From Advenella mandrilli (GTDB lineage: Bacteria; Pseudomonadota; Gammaproteobacteria; Burkholderiales; Burkholderiaceae_B): a stretch of 64,000 nt of DNA. The notes under the pieces are model-generated. The model was not told where the DNA came from. It searched no databases and saw nothing but the letters and a program-made list of their open reading frames with translations. The stretch lies in the NCBI RefSeq assembly GCF_016595155.1, contig NZ_JAENGP010000014.1:46425-110424 (forward strand). The letters are read 5' to 3'. Below are positions 1 to 9,206 of this stretch, in pieces. Within the stretch, counting starts at the first letter, position 1; each line of letters opens with the position of its first letter. The position numbers were made by a program, and so were the translations under genes.

Positions 1-2070
1 CCGGGAGTTAATTTTAACCGACAGAACAATAGTGTGAATATACGGGGCCTGGATGGCAACCGTATCCGGCTTACCGAGGATGGTGTGCCATTGCCATGGT
101 TAAGCGATGGCAGCCGTGGCGTAAAAGGGGGGCTTGATGCGATTAACTTTGATTCCCTGTCAGCGATTGATATTGTGAAAGGGCCCGGGGCCAATCAAAC
201 CAATTCCATGACAGCCGCGGTGGCCTTAAGCAGTCTGTCGCCCAGCGATTTGTTGCCAGAAGGGCAGGATATTGGCTTTTTGGGTAAAACCACCTATTCG
301 GGTCTTGATGACAGTGCGGGCATAGATGTGGCGCTGGCTACCCGGCTGGGTGAAAAAACCCGGATGCTGTTCCAGTATGCCTATAAAAAGGGGCATGAAA
401 TTAAAAACCAGGCCAGCACCGGCGGTTATGGTGACAACAGGACCAAAGAAGACCCCGCTGATTATCACCGGAATTCGGCTTTATTCCGGATTGAGCATGA
501 TTTGGCACCCGGGCATCAGCTTGGCCTGGGCGCAAGCCTGTTCCGACTTGACAGGGATATTGACAAGTTAAGCGAGCAAAATACATCCACTTATTACATT
601 GGCGATAACCAGTATAAAGAAGAAATCAAGCGTGACCGGATCTGGCTGGATTATGAATACCGGTCTGAACAGGCAGGAGAGGCACTTGACCGGTTTTCCA
701 TGCTGGCTTACTGGCACAGGACCGACCTGCTTAATGAACAGAATGCCTATCGCCAGCAAGATGCCAGGGGTAATATCATTCCCCGCGATCCTTACAAATA
801 TGGTTTTCCGTCAGGGGAATATAACCGCCATAACAGTGTAGGGCAAAAAGGCTGGGGCCTGAATATGGATGCATCGGGTTATTGGGGGACAGCACCGTTG
901 CGTTCGCATTGGATGGCAGGTGCAGGATTTACCAGCGACCGTTATCGCCAGCATTCAGGAGGGGTGGATAATTGCCCTGTGGTTTCACCCATGTTGCCGG
1001 CCCCGTTTGGTCCCCGTTCTTGCGAATTTTTGCATACCAACCAGGCTGATGTGCCCCAGGTTAAAAGCAATGACTGGTTTGCGTATGCCAAAAACACATT
1101 TTCATGGGGTAATGGGCAGTACAACTTGACACCTGGCCTGCGTTACGATCATTACGAGCGGAACCCATCAGCGGCTGGCGATTTTATGAATAATCCCAAC
1201 GGTGGCCTGGCGCAAATGGATAAACGCAGCGGAGGGCATTTTTCGCCATCCCTGGAATTTACCTGGAATCCTAATGACACGCTCGCTTTGTTTGCCCGTT
1301 ATGCGCATGGTTTCAGGGCACCTACCGCCCCCGAGTTGTACATGCAGTTTGGTTCATCGTCCAATTACCTGCGCAAGGGTGAAGCATCCCTGAAACCGGA
1401 AACCAGTCGCGGATGGGAACTGGGTGTTGCCGTGAATACGGAGACGGCAGGTGGATCACTCACTTTCTTTGATCAGCATTATAAAAATTTTATTGAATCG
1501 GGTGTGCCAGTGGCAGCCGATTCCATTTATGCGCAAATGATGCAAAACGGCTTGTATCCATTTGGCGTGTTTACCCATGCCAATCTGGATCGTGTCCGTA
1601 TTTATGGCTTAGAGGCCAGCGCTTACTGGAATATGAATAACCATTGGTATACCCGGGGTTCTGTGGCATGGACGGTGGGCAAAGACCGCAGTACGGGTGA
1701 CTACCTGAATTCGGTCGCACCACTCAAGGGCATCCTGGCACTTGGCTACCAAAGCCAACAGTGGGGCGCTGAAGCCATCTGGACAATGGCGGCCAAACGC
1801 AACAAGGTCAAGTACCCCGATGCGACCGCGCAGGTGCCTTACCCCGATTTCAAGGCACCCGGTTATGGCACGCTTGACCTGGTGGCGCATTGGACCCCTG
1901 AGGCGGTGAAGGGGCTGCGTATTCAAGCCGGCCTGATGAACGCATTTGACAAAAAATACTGGAATGCGCTGAATGTGCCGACGGCGGGCAGCAGCCGGAT
2001 TTCACGCGGCATTGACTATTACACTGAGCCGGGACGTCATGCCACACTTTCTGTCAGTTACCAATACTAA
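1..2070 (+). CDS. hmuR: TonB-dependent heme/hemin outer-membrane receptor, 5' end outside window
   Basis: The reading frame is open from the first base, so the start, signal peptide and TonB box lie outside the window. What remains starts in the plug domain (NSVNIRGLDGNRIRLTEDGV) and continues through a full beta-barrel to a C-terminus ending in the aromatic residues YQY, as expected for an outer-membrane barrel. Near codon 437 the stretch GFRAPTAPELY is the FRAP signature of heme receptors. The second heme-receptor signature nearby (NPNL in the family) is replaced by a NYLRKGEASLKPETS region. The protein would bind heme at the surface and import it using TonB-ExbBD energy. Four heme-transport genes follow on the same strand. 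The Bordetella name would be bhuR. The heme role is well supported by context; the exact ligand (free heme or a hemoprotein) cannot be read. Confidence 0.9.
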   Translation, partial: PGVNFNRQNNSVNIRGLDGNRIRLTEDGVPLPWLSDGSRGVKGGLDAINFDSLSAIDIVKGPGANQTNSMTAAVALSSLSPSDLLPEGQDIGFLGKTTYSGLDDSAGIDVALATRLGEKTRMLFQYAYKKGHEIKNQASTGGYGDNRTKEDPADYHRNSALFRIEHDLAPGHQLGLGASLFRLDRDIDKLSEQNTSTYYIGDNQYKEEIKRDRIWLDYEYRSEQAGEALDRFSMLAYWHRTDLLNEQNAYRQQDARGNIIPRDPYKYGFPSGEYNRHNSVGQKGWGLNMDASGYWGTAPLRSHWMAGAGFTSDRYRQHSGGVDNCPVVSPMLPAPFGPRSCEFLHTNQADVPQVKSNDWFAYAKNTFSWGNGQYNLTPGLRYDHYERNPSAAGDFMNNPNGGLAQMDKRSGGHFSPSLEFTWNPNDTLALFARYAHGFRAPTAPELYMQFGSSSNYLRKGEASLKPETSRGWELGVAVNTETAGGSLTFFDQHYKNFIESGVPVAADSIYAQMMQNGLYPFGVFTHANLDRVRIYGLEASAYWNMNNHWYTRGSVAWTVGKDRSTGDYLNSVAPLKGILALGYQSQQWGAEAIWTMAAKRNKVKYPDATAQVPYPDFKAPGYGTLDLVAHWTPEAVKGLRIQAGLMNAFDKKYWNALNVPTAGSSRISRGIDYYTEPGRHATLSVSYQY

Positions 2071-2108
2071 TAACCACAGCAACGTTAATTATTTTAAGGT
2101 GAAAATAT

Positions 2109-3146
2109 ATGAATCAATCATTTGAATCCCTGCGGCATCAATGTGACCGCCTGCTGTCACAGGAACCCAAGTTGCGAATCCGTAATGTGGCAGAGCGTCT
2201 GAATGTGAGTGAAATGCAATTGCTGGCCGCGCAATGCTGCGATGCCCAAGCGGTTTATCTGGGTACCGATGTCAAGGAAATTTTTAAACAGCTGGGCACC
2301 TTGGGTGAGGTGATGGTCTTGACGCGCAATGAATGGTGCGTGCATGAACGGCATGGCCTGTTTAAAGATATCCAGGTGGGCAAGGCGTCTATTGGCATTG
2401 TGCTGGGGCCGGATATTGATTTGCGGATGTTTTTTGCCTGCTGGAAAACAGCATGGGCAGTCAGCCAGAACGGGCGGTTCAGCATTCAGTTTTTTGATGA
2501 AACCGGTATGGCGATTCACAAGGTTTACGGCACTGAAAAGACAGACAGGCAGGCCTATGAGGCGTTGGTCGAGCGTTTCAGGACCGATTTGGCACTGGTG
2601 CCGGCCGTTACCGCGCCCGAGCCTGGGCAAACCGGTCTTTCTGAACAGGCCCCGGCCCAGTTGCGGGACAACTGGCTGGGCATGAAAGATACCCATGCGT
2701 TTTTTCCTTTATTAAAAAAATGGAATGTGTCCCGAATAACCGCCTTGCAGGCTGCTGGCGATGATTTGGCCCAGCAGGTGGATCACGATGCCGTTGAGCG
2801 CATGTTGCAACTCAGTGTGGAACGGGAAATCCCGATTATGTGTTTTACCGGCAACCGGGGAATGGTGCAGATCCATTCTGGCGTAGTTCATAAACTGTTG
2901 CGTACGGGCCCTTGGTTCAATATTCTGGATGCAAAATTCAATTTGCATTTGAATACGACGGCAATTGATTCAGTGTGGGTGGTGAATAAGCCAACTATTG
3001 ATGGCTGGGTGACGTCTCTTGAGGTTTATGAAAAATCTGGTGAACTGATTGTGCAGTTTTTTGGTGTGCGCAAACCGGGCATACCTGAATTGCCGGCCTG
3101 GCGTAATTTGCTGGAATCTTTATGCAAGGAGCCGCTTGCGGCTTAA
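2109..3146 (+). CDS. hmuS: Hemin-degrading factor / cytoplasmic heme-handling protein HmuS
   Basis: At 345 aa it has the usual length of the HmuS/ChuS/BhuS family, built of two similar halves. The second half begins near residue 190 with the conserved KDTHAFFPLL stretch, whose histidine belongs to the family's heme-binding region. The protein receives heme after inner-membrane transport and either traffics it or opens the ring to release iron; which of these applies cannot be told from sequence. It starts 38 bp after the receptor gene behind an AAGGTG ribosome-binding site and lies directly before the ABC transporter genes, so it is part of one heme operon. Confidence 0.9.
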   Translation: MNQSFESLRHQCDRLLSQEPKLRIRNVAERLNVSEMQLLAAQCCDAQAVYLGTDVKEIFKQLGTLGEVMVLTRNEWCVHERHGLFKDIQVGKASIGIVLGPDIDLRMFFACWKTAWAVSQNGRFSIQFFDETGMAIHKVYGTEKTDRQAYEALVERFRTDLALVPAVTAPEPGQTGLSEQAPAQLRDNWLGMKDTHAFFPLLKKWNVSRITALQAAGDDLAQQVDHDAVERMLQLSVEREIPIMCFTGNRGMVQIHSGVVHKLLRTGPWFNILDAKFNLHLNTTAIDSVWVVNKPTIDGWVTSLEVYEKSGELIVQFFGVRKPGIPELPAWRNLLESLCKEPLAA

Positions 3147-3153
3147 TAACACC

Positions 3154-3984
3154 ATGAAAAAATCATTGTTGTTTTTACTGGGGCTGTTTTTTGTGCCCCT
3201 GGCTTTTGCCGCCAATAAAGAGCGGGTTATCAGCCTGGGGGGCTCGGTAACTGAAATTGTGTATGAACTGGGCCTGGGTGACAGCCTGATTGCCGATGAC
3301 CTTTCCAGCCTGTATCCGGAAGCCGCCACCCGCTTGCCCCGGGTGGGGTATTATCGTGCCGTCCCCGTGGAAGGGGTGGTGGCCATGCATCCAGACCTGA
3401 TCCTGGCCTCGGAAAACGCGGGACCTGCGCATGCGCTGGAAAGCATCAGCAAACTGGGGGTTGAAATTGTCAAGGTATCCGACCGTGCCAGCCTTGAGTC
3501 CTTGTACGAGCGGGTGCAGCAAATCGCCAAGGTTTTATCTGCCGAAGACAAGGGGGATGTGCTTATTGAACAAATCCGTGCCAGGGTGGCCCGGGCACAG
3601 GCCCTGCCCGGCAAAAACCTGAAAACGGCCCTGATTGTTAACCGGACCGGCACCATCCAGGCGGCGGGCAGCCATACCGCCGCTTCAGTCCTGATATCGC
3701 TGGCCGGCTTGACCAATGTCCTGGAGTCGGCACAAAAAGGATATAAACCCATCTCAGCAGAAAGCTTGGTAAATTTCGGGCCTGAGCTTATTATTGTGAC
3801 TAAGGGATCAGTGCAGGCCAGTGGCGGCCTGGCAAAGTTCCTTAAACATCCTGCCATTGCCATAACGCCGGCAGCCATTAACAAGCGGGTTGTCGTCATG
3901 GATGATCTTCTCGCCCTGGGTCTGGGGCCACGTGTCGCCCAGGCTATTGAACAACTTAAACTGGCATCAAATGCAGCACAGTAG
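3154..3984 (+). CDS. hmuT: Periplasmic heme-binding protein of an ABC transporter, HmuT
   Basis: The ATG at 3154 is chosen because it gives a clean signal peptide (MKKSLLFLLGLFFVPLAFA, cleavage after AFA) only 8 bp after hmuS. A longer frame starting at 3049 would overlap hmuS and has no signal peptide. The mature protein (about 257 aa) begins with the family pattern RVISLGGSVTEIVYELG and carries a GYYRAVPVEG segment with tyrosines in the region where HmuT/ShuT proteins bind heme. It shuttles heme from the outer-membrane receptor to the HmuUV permease. Its 3' end overlaps hmuU by 14 bp, suggesting translational coupling. Confidence 0.92.
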   Translation: MKKSLLFLLGLFFVPLAFAANKERVISLGGSVTEIVYELGLGDSLIADDLSSLYPEAATRLPRVGYYRAVPVEGVVAMHPDLILASENAGPAHALESISKLGVEIVKVSDRASLESLYERVQQIAKVLSAEDKGDVLIEQIRARVARAQALPGKNLKTALIVNRTGTIQAAGSHTAASVLISLAGLTNVLESAQKGYKPISAESLVNFGPELIIVTKGSVQASGGLAKFLKHPAIAITPAAINKRVVVMDDLLALGLGPRVAQAIEQLKLASNAAQ

Positions 3985-4984
3985 TCATTACCGGAAAAAC
4001 CTGTTTTCCGTCCGTATTATTTTTGTTTTGGCCATACTGGTGATTATCAGCCTGATCGCGTCTGGCAGTAGTGGTGCGGTTGCCATTCCCTTTGCGGATA
4101 TTCCCGCTTTGCTATGGGGGCAAGTGCCCGAAAGCCAGCGTATGATGCAGGCGGTGCTGCTGGATATTCGCATACCACGCGTCCTGTTCGGCCTGGTAGC
4201 GGGGGCCGCGCTGGCCTTGTCGGGGGTGGTCATGCAGGCCCTGTTCAGGAATCCGCTGGCAGAACCCGGCTTGATTGGTGTCTCTTCCGGGGCGGCATTG
4301 GGGGCTGTACTGGTTATCGTACTGGCTAACACGGGTTTCTGGGGTATTGCCCTGGCCGCTTTTATGGGCAGCCTCGTCTGTACCTGGCTGGCCTATTGGG
4401 TAGGCTGCCGTTTCCCGGGGGTAGCGGGCCTGTTGCTGGCGGGTATTGCGATTAATGCCATTACCGGCAGCCTTATCGGCCTGCTCAGTTATATGGCCAC
4501 CGATAACGAACTGCGGGACCTGACCTTCTGGAGCATGGGCAGCCTGGCTGCCGCATCTTGGTCAACACTGGGTTTTATGCTGCCCTGGACAGTGATGCTT
4601 TCCATGTATGCCGCCCGGCAATGGAAAGCCCTGAATGCTTTGCTGCTTGGAGAGCGGGAAGTGGAACATTTGGGTTTTTCCATGCGGGTTTTGCGGCGCC
4701 GGCTGATTGTGTGTGTGGCCCTGTTAATTGGTCCGCTGGTAGCGGTAACGGGTGGTATTGGTTTTGTGGGTCTGGTGGTGCCACATATCATGCGCATGAT
4801 TATCGGGGCCAATCATCGCTATCTGTTGCCAGCCTCTTTTTTGGGGGGCGGTCTGGCCTTAATTTGGGCTGACTGGGTGGCCCGTACAATTATCCTGCCT
4901 TCAGAACTGCCCATTGGGCTGGTGACTAGTCTGATTGGCGGACCATTTTTTCTCTGGTTATTGATTCGCCAGATCAAGAGGTAA
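3971..4984 (+). CDS. hmuU: Heme ABC transporter permease HmuU (FecCD family)
   Basis: This FecCD-type inner-membrane permease is about 337 aa when started at the ATG at 3971, inside the end of hmuT. The frame is open further upstream, but that part has no permease character. Many hydrophobic segments are visible, starting with IIFVLAILVIISLIA. The conserved FecCD block ALSGVVMQALFRNPLAEPG followed by IGVSSGAALGA lies near residues 80-120, and GFVGLVVPH near residue 265 is a second family signature, where the ATPase docks. Together with hmuT and hmuV it forms the inner-membrane heme importer. Confidence 0.92.
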   Translation: MQHSSHYRKNLFSVRIIFVLAILVIISLIASGSSGAVAIPFADIPALLWGQVPESQRMMQAVLLDIRIPRVLFGLVAGAALALSGVVMQALFRNPLAEPGLIGVSSGAALGAVLVIVLANTGFWGIALAAFMGSLVCTWLAYWVGCRFPGVAGLLLAGIAINAITGSLIGLLSYMATDNELRDLTFWSMGSLAAASWSTLGFMLPWTVMLSMYAARQWKALNALLLGEREVEHLGFSMRVLRRRLIVCVALLIGPLVAVTGGIGFVGLVVPHIMRMIIGANHRYLLPASFLGGGLALIWADWVARTIILPSELPIGLVTSLIGGPFFLWLLIRQIKR

Positions 4985-4986
4985 TA

Positions 4987-5799
4987 ATGACACATGCCAT
5001 GAAAGGTGAGTCGCTGCTGTTTCATCGTCAGCAGCGGCGTATTCTTGACCATGTTTCCATTTCGATTGAAAGCGGACAGGTACTGGCTTTGCTGGGCGCC
5101 AATGGTGCGGGTAAATCAACCTTGCTGTCGGTGCTGGGCGGTGAAATAAAACAGGGGCTGTCTGCGCACGATCGTATTGCCGTTACCATTAATGGTAAGG
5201 ATATTTCCAGCTTGAGTGCGCTTGAATGCGCGCAGCGGCGCGCTGTGTTGCCGCAGAATGCCTCGCTGACCTTCGATATGAGCGTGCTGGAAATTATAGA
5301 AATGGGCATGTACCCGTTTTCGGACATCATGCAGGCGCAGGCCACGGCCTTGATTGACCGGGCCCTGCAATGGGCCGATGTGCAAAGCCTGCAAGCGCGT
5401 AACTACCAGACCCTTTCGGGTGGAGAGCGGCAGCGGGTTCAGTTTGCTCGTGTGCTGGTGCAGTTGCTGGCCCAGCGTGAACAGGATCCGGCTGCCCGTT
5501 ATATGTTGCTGGATGAACCCACGTCAAGCCTGGACCCCAAATACCAGCAGCAATTATTACGTACGTTGGGCAAGCTGGCCCGGCAGGAAAATATAGGTGT
5601 ACTTATTATCTTGCATGACCTGAATCTGGCTGCCCGTTATTGTGACCGGCTTGCCTTGTTGTGCGAGGGTAAACTGATTGCCTGCGACACGCCCGAAAAA
5701 GTACTTACCCGAGATAATCTGCACGCGGTGTATGGCATTGATGGGCAGGCCATTGCCCATCCGCTGGCACCAGGTAAACAGCTGGTAATCTGGGATTAA
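4987..5799 (+). CDS. hmuV: Heme ABC transporter ATP-binding protein HmuV
   Basis: A complete ABC ATPase of 270 aa. Walker A GANGAGKST is at residues 37-45, the ABC signature LSGGERQRV near residue 143, Walker B YMLLDEPTSSLD near residue 170, and the switch histidine in ILHDLNLAARY. It powers heme import through HmuU. The gene begins 2 bp after the hmuU stop codon. An in-frame ATG at codon 5 (MKGESLLF) is an alternative start. It is the last gene of the heme operon; no strong terminator is visible in the 82 bp before azlC. Confidence 0.93.
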   Translation: MTHAMKGESLLFHRQQRRILDHVSISIESGQVLALLGANGAGKSTLLSVLGGEIKQGLSAHDRIAVTINGKDISSLSALECAQRRAVLPQNASLTFDMSVLEIIEMGMYPFSDIMQAQATALIDRALQWADVQSLQARNYQTLSGGERQRVQFARVLVQLLAQREQDPAARYMLLDEPTSSLDPKYQQQLLRTLGKLARQENIGVLIILHDLNLAARYCDRLALLCEGKLIACDTPEKVLTRDNLHAVYGIDGQAIAHPLAPGKQLVIWD

Positions 5800-5881
5800 A
5801 GCGCTTTTTACGGCAGGCTGTCATGGCAATGGTGTAATATCTCACCTTTTTCCTGAAGCAAACCAAGAAGCAATCATCAGA

Positions 5882-6577
5882 ATGAGTCAGTTGAAATATT
5901 TTGGCAGGGGCCTGCGCGCGGGGTTGCCCATTATGCTGGGTTATATTCCCGTTGCCATGGCGTTTGGCATAGCAGGGGCCAGCCTGGGTTTAAATGCCTG
6001 GGAGCTCATTGCCACTTCATTGATTGTTTATGCAGGGGCCGGGCAATTTTTTATTTTGGCATCCCTGCAATTGGGTACGCCGCTGGTGACCATGGTTTTA
6101 TTGGTAACCCTGCTTAATGCCCGTCATCTTTTATATGGTCCGATTATTGAAAAATACCTGCCCAAGGGGCTGAAGAACCGGCTGGTCAAGGCGTTTTACC
6201 TGACCGATGAGGTGTTTGCGACCTGTTATGTGGGCATGAACAAGGTAGAAAAGGAAGCCCGCAGCAGCTGGTATATGGGCCTGGGCATATTGGCCTGGTT
6301 GTCCTGGGCAACCGGAACGACCATTGGTGTGTTTGCCGGTGATGAGTTATTAAAGGCTTTTCCGGTGGTTGAAAAAACCCTGGGGTTTGCCTTGCCGGCC
6401 ATGTTTGTGGCGGTAACGGTGCAAAGTATTCAGCCCCCTATGTTAAAGGCCATGGCCGCCGGTGTCGTAATTACGATAGGGGTGGTATCACTGGGCTTCC
6501 CAACCCTGGCCATTCTGGTGGGGGCTTTTGGTGCCTGCCTGTTTTATACCCCCGGAGACGACAATGCAAAAGTATGA
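5882..6577 (+). CDS. azlC: AzlC family branched-chain amino acid exporter subunit (copy 1)
   Basis: A membrane protein of 231 aa with the AzlC/YgaZ hallmarks. The N-terminal GLPIMLGYIPVAMAFGIAG is followed by the conserved LIVYAGAGQFFILASLQLG and the loop LLNARHLLYGP. AzlC works with a small AzlD partner to export branched-chain amino acids or related compounds. The partner gene follows with a 14-bp overlap. The substrate is inferred from the family only. It lies after the heme operon on the same strand but 82 bp away and probably has its own promoter. Confidence 0.88.
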   Translation: MSQLKYFGRGLRAGLPIMLGYIPVAMAFGIAGASLGLNAWELIATSLIVYAGAGQFFILASLQLGTPLVTMVLLVTLLNARHLLYGPIIEKYLPKGLKNRLVKAFYLTDEVFATCYVGMNKVEKEARSSWYMGLGILAWLSWATGTTIGVFAGDELLKAFPVVEKTLGFALPAMFVAVTVQSIQPPMLKAMAAGVVITIGVVSLGFPTLAILVGAFGACLFYTPGDDNAKV

Positions 6578-6893
6578 ATATGTGATTGCCATGGTGGCCA
6601 TGGGGGTGTTCACTTACTTGATGAGAGCCTTGCCGTTTGTTTTGATGCAACGCAGCCGCCTGCTGTCACGCCTGAATTCGGGCCGGTTTGCCATCATGGG
6701 CCCGGCCTTGCTGGTATCAACCACTACGGTGGTGCTGTATTCGGGATTGGCAGAAACCACGTCATGGCAGGAAGTGGGCGCTTATGTACTGGCGGTGCTG
6801 ATTCTGTTTGGCGTGCTGAAGGCTGCCAAAAACACCGGCCTGGCCATGCTGCTGGGCATGGTGGCTTACGGCTTCCTGATGTGGCTGGTGTAA
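6564..6893 (+). CDS. azlD: AzlD family small exporter subunit (copy 1)
   Basis: A small protein of 109 aa with several membrane segments, of the AzlD/YgaH type. It starts at the ATG at 6564, preceded by GGAG at 6554, within the end of azlC. The sequence MGVFTYLMRALPFVLM near residue 10 is the family's N-terminal pattern. It is the obligate partner of AzlC. A second, sequence-divergent AzlCD pair lies at 24.0-25.1 kb. Confidence 0.87.
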   Translation: MQKYEYVIAMVAMGVFTYLMRALPFVLMQRSRLLSRLNSGRFAIMGPALLVSTTTVVLYSGLAETTSWQEVGAYVLAVLILFGVLKAAKNTGLAMLLGMVAYGFLMWLV

Positions 6894-6936
6894 CAGCGGC
6901 CCTGGTATGGTATCAAAGTTGAAAAAAAGCGGGTTG

Positions 6937-6958
6937 GCAGGGTAAAAAGATACCCTGC
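6937..6958. terminator. Hairpin between convergent azlD and thiG
   Basis: GCAGGGTA and TACCCTGC form a perfect 8-bp stem with a 6-nt loop. It lies in the 82-bp gap between two converging genes. There is no immediate T-run on the plus strand. On the minus strand a T-run (complement of GAAAAAAAGC) follows about 9 nt later, so it may end thiG transcription. Confidence 0.35.
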
Positions 6959-6975
6959 GTTAATCGCTAACAGCC

Positions 6976-7782
6976 TTACAGCAAAAAAGGTCTGCCAGTT
7001 ACCGGTGTGGTGGGTGTCGCCATATCTTGTCTGGCCATAATACCGGCTTCATAAGCCATCCGGCCAGACTGAATCGCCAATTTAAACGCCTCGGCCATTT
7101 TGACCGGGTCATGCGATTGCGCTACTGCTGAATTTAACAGGACCGCATCAAAACCCAATTCCATGGCTTTTACCGCATCAACCGGTGAGCCAATGCCGGC
7201 GTCTACCACCAGCGGTATATTGGGTAGGCGGGCCCGCAAGGTTCTTAGGGCAAAGGGGTTAACCAGCCCCTGGCCCGAGCCAATGGGGGCGCCCCATGGC
7301 ATTAAAATGCGGCAACCGGCATCTAACAGGCGGTTGCAAGTCACCAGGTCATCGGTGCAATAAGGAAAAACCTCAAAACCGTCCTTGACCAGTTGCGCAG
7401 CGGCGTTAATCAGCTCGATGGGGTCGGGCTGCAAGGTGTAGTCATCACCAATCACTTCAAGCTTGATCCAGTTGGTATCGAAGATTTCCCGGGCCATATG
7501 CGACAGGGTAATGGCTTCGCGGGCGGTTTTGCAACCAGCCGTATTGGGCAGCAAGTGGGCACCATTTTGCTTGAGCATCTGGAAAAAGGCATTGGAAACC
7601 CCTTCGGTGGTGCTTTTGCTTAAGGGGTTTTGCCCGGGGGCCAGCTGGCGTTTAAGGCCAACCGTCACCACCTGTGCGCCCGAGGCGGCAATGGCATCAT
7701 GTAAAACCTTGGGGGACGGGTATCCGGCGGTACCAAGAAAAAAACGGCTGGACAGCAGGGTATCTGCAATAGTGAAGGACAT
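6976..7782 (-). CDS. thiG: Thiazole synthase ThiG
   Basis: This 268-aa protein matches the usual ThiG length. It makes the thiazole phosphate ring of thiamine from deoxyxylulose phosphate, dehydroglycine and the thiocarboxylate on ThiS. The visible signature starts [21 protein letters not shown]. The lysine in [10 protein letters not shown] near residue 107 is in the position of the Schiff-base lysine, and the C-terminal half has the barrel pattern [19 protein letters not shown]. It is last in a thiO-thiS-thiG operon read on the minus strand, 11 bp after thiS. Confidence 0.95.
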   Translation of the reverse strand: MSFTIADTLLSSRFFLGTAGYPSPKVLHDAIAASGAQVVTVGLKRQLAPGQNPLSKSTTEGVSNAFFQMLKQNGAHLLPNTAGCKTAREAITLSHMAREIFDTNWIKLEVIGDDYTLQPDPIELINAAAQLVKDGFEVFPYCTDDLVTCNRLLDAGCRILMPWGAPIGSGQGLVNPFALRTLRARLPNIPLVVDAGIGSPVDAVKAMELGFDAVLLNSAVAQSHDPVKMAEAFKLAIQSGRMAYEAGIMARQDMATPTTPVTGRPFLL

Positions 7783-7793
7783 ATTAAGCTTGC

Positions 7794-8021
7794 TTAGCCA
7801 CCGGTAATGGGCGAAAAGGTGAAGACAGAGTCGTTGGCTTGCAGTATGTAGGCTTCACGTGAGGAACGCGAAACGAAAATTTCATTAACTGCGGTGGCGA
7901 CGGCGGTTGAGTCAGGTTCCTGACGGGTTTCGGTTTGCAATTGCTCAACCAGGGCAGCCAGTGTGGTGCCCTGGTTGATGATGCGTTCAAGACCATTTAC
8001 TGAAATTGAAATTGTTGTCAT
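7794..8021 (-). CDS. thiS: Sulfur carrier protein ThiS
   Basis: A 75-aa ubiquitin-like protein ending in the required GG dipeptide (FTFSPITGG), whose terminal carboxylate is adenylated and then thiolated to donate sulfur for the thiazole ring. The N-terminus [15 protein letters not shown] has the beta-grasp pattern. At about 65-70 aa most ThiS proteins are slightly shorter; here the middle region (residues 28-45) carries extra residues. The start overlaps the thiO stop by 4 bp (ATGA), showing translational coupling. Confidence 0.92.
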   Translation of the reverse strand: MTTISISVNGLERIINQGTTLAALVEQLQTETRQEPDSTAVATAVNEIFVSRSSREAYILQANDSVFTFSPITGG

Positions 8022-9088
8022 GCCTGCAATAAGGAATAGTCAGCTGAAAAGACTGATTTTAAGGCGTTTTCAACCATAGCGGGTGCAATTAGCCAGCCAT
8101 GGCGAAACAAGCCGTTAATACGGGTTAGGCCTGTTTCGGTTTCAATGCGGGGAAAGTTGTCGACCAGGGCAGGGCGCAGGTTGACTTCTGAATGGATGAT
8201 CCTGCCTTCGGCAAGTTCAGGCAAAATGCTGTGGGCAGCGGCTAGCAGCTCGACCGTGGTGCGTACCGAAACGGGAGAGCGGTCTTCGCTTTCGATTTCA
8301 CTGGCGCCCACCACGATGGTATCGGGCGCGCGCGGCACAATATACACACGGTAACGCGGATGCAGCAGGCGGATGGGGCGATGTAAACTGACACCCGGTG
8401 CCTGGACCCAGAAAATTTCTCCGCGCACGCCCCGTACATTCTGGCAGGAAAGTTCGGCATGGTTATGAACGGGTTTGTCACGGGCACCTACCCCACGGGT
8501 ATCAAAAACCCAGTCGAAGCTATGCTGGCCCGTACTGGTATGAATGGTATGCGGGCTAAGGGCGTTAACCGGCTGGCCCCAGTGCCATTGCACATTGGGG
8601 GCTGATTCGGCCAAGGCCCGCATGGCCTGGACGGTATGAATCTGGCCTTCGTTGGCTAGCAGCCAGGTGTGCGAGGGCCCCTGTATGGAAGGCTCAAGGC
8701 GGGCCAGTTCCTGGCGCGGCAGGGCTTGGGGCTGTTCATGCACAGGGGCTTTGGCCTTAAGCAGGGAAACCAGCCGGTCTGCCGCACCCTCATCACCGCG
8801 GTGTGCCACCAGCAAGCTTCCTTTAAAGTGCAGTTCAACCGGCTGCTTCAGGCGAGGAACCAGATTGGCCCATAAATCCAGCGATTGCTTGCCCAGCAGG
8901 AAGACGTTCTCATCACCGCTTTCAAGTTCGGCAATGGGGCTAAGCATGCCGGCGGCGGTCCAGCCAGCGGCAACCGGGCTGTACATGGACGGGGCCGGGT
9001 CAAACACACTTACCTGATGACCTTGTGATGACAAAACAAAAGCGAGCAAACGACCTGACAGGCCGGCTCCGGCGATAGCTATTTTCAT
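8018..9088 (-). CDS. thiO: Glycine oxidase ThiO (FAD-dependent)
   Basis: A D-amino-acid-oxidase-type flavoprotein of 356 aa. The dinucleotide-binding motif GAGLSGR starts at residue 7 when the ATG at 9088 is used; a frame opening 13 codons upstream adds a charged stretch that does not fit the fold. The C-terminal NGLFRHGWLIAPAM is typical of ThiO. It oxidises glycine to dehydroglycine for ThiG. First gene of the thiOSG operon. The leader between 9089 and 9206 shows no recognisable TPP riboswitch core. Confidence 0.9.
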   Translation of the reverse strand: MKIAIAGAGLSGRLLAFVLSSQGHQVSVFDPAPSMYSPVAAGWTAAGMLSPIAELESGDENVFLLGKQSLDLWANLVPRLKQPVELHFKGSLLVAHRGDEGAADRLVSLLKAKAPVHEQPQALPRQELARLEPSIQGPSHTWLLANEGQIHTVQAMRALAESAPNVQWHWGQPVNALSPHTIHTSTGQHSFDWVFDTRGVGARDKPVHNHAELSCQNVRGVRGEIFWVQAPGVSLHRPIRLLHPRYRVYIVPRAPDTIVVGASEIESEDRSPVSVRTTVELLAAAHSILPELAEGRIIHSEVNLRPALVDNFPRIETETGLTRINGLFRHGWLIAPAMVENALKSVFSADYSLLQA

Positions 9089-9206
9089 GTTTTTTTCTTT
9101 GCCTGTTGAATGTTGTTTTCGGGACAAGGCAACATTATAAACAGGCAGGCTGGCACAGGCTGCAATAATAGGTGCCTGTTTCCGCTTATATGATGCAGAT
9201 CAAGTT

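Noticed and set aside
2157..2696. A 179-codon minus-strand frame inside hmuS
   Set aside because: It lies entirely antisense to a well-supported family gene and shows no protein pattern of its own.
9089..9206. Possible TPP riboswitch before thiO
   Set aside because: Neither the CTGAGA nor the ACCTGA-type core of a TPP riboswitch is visible in this short leader, and there is no matching stem pattern.
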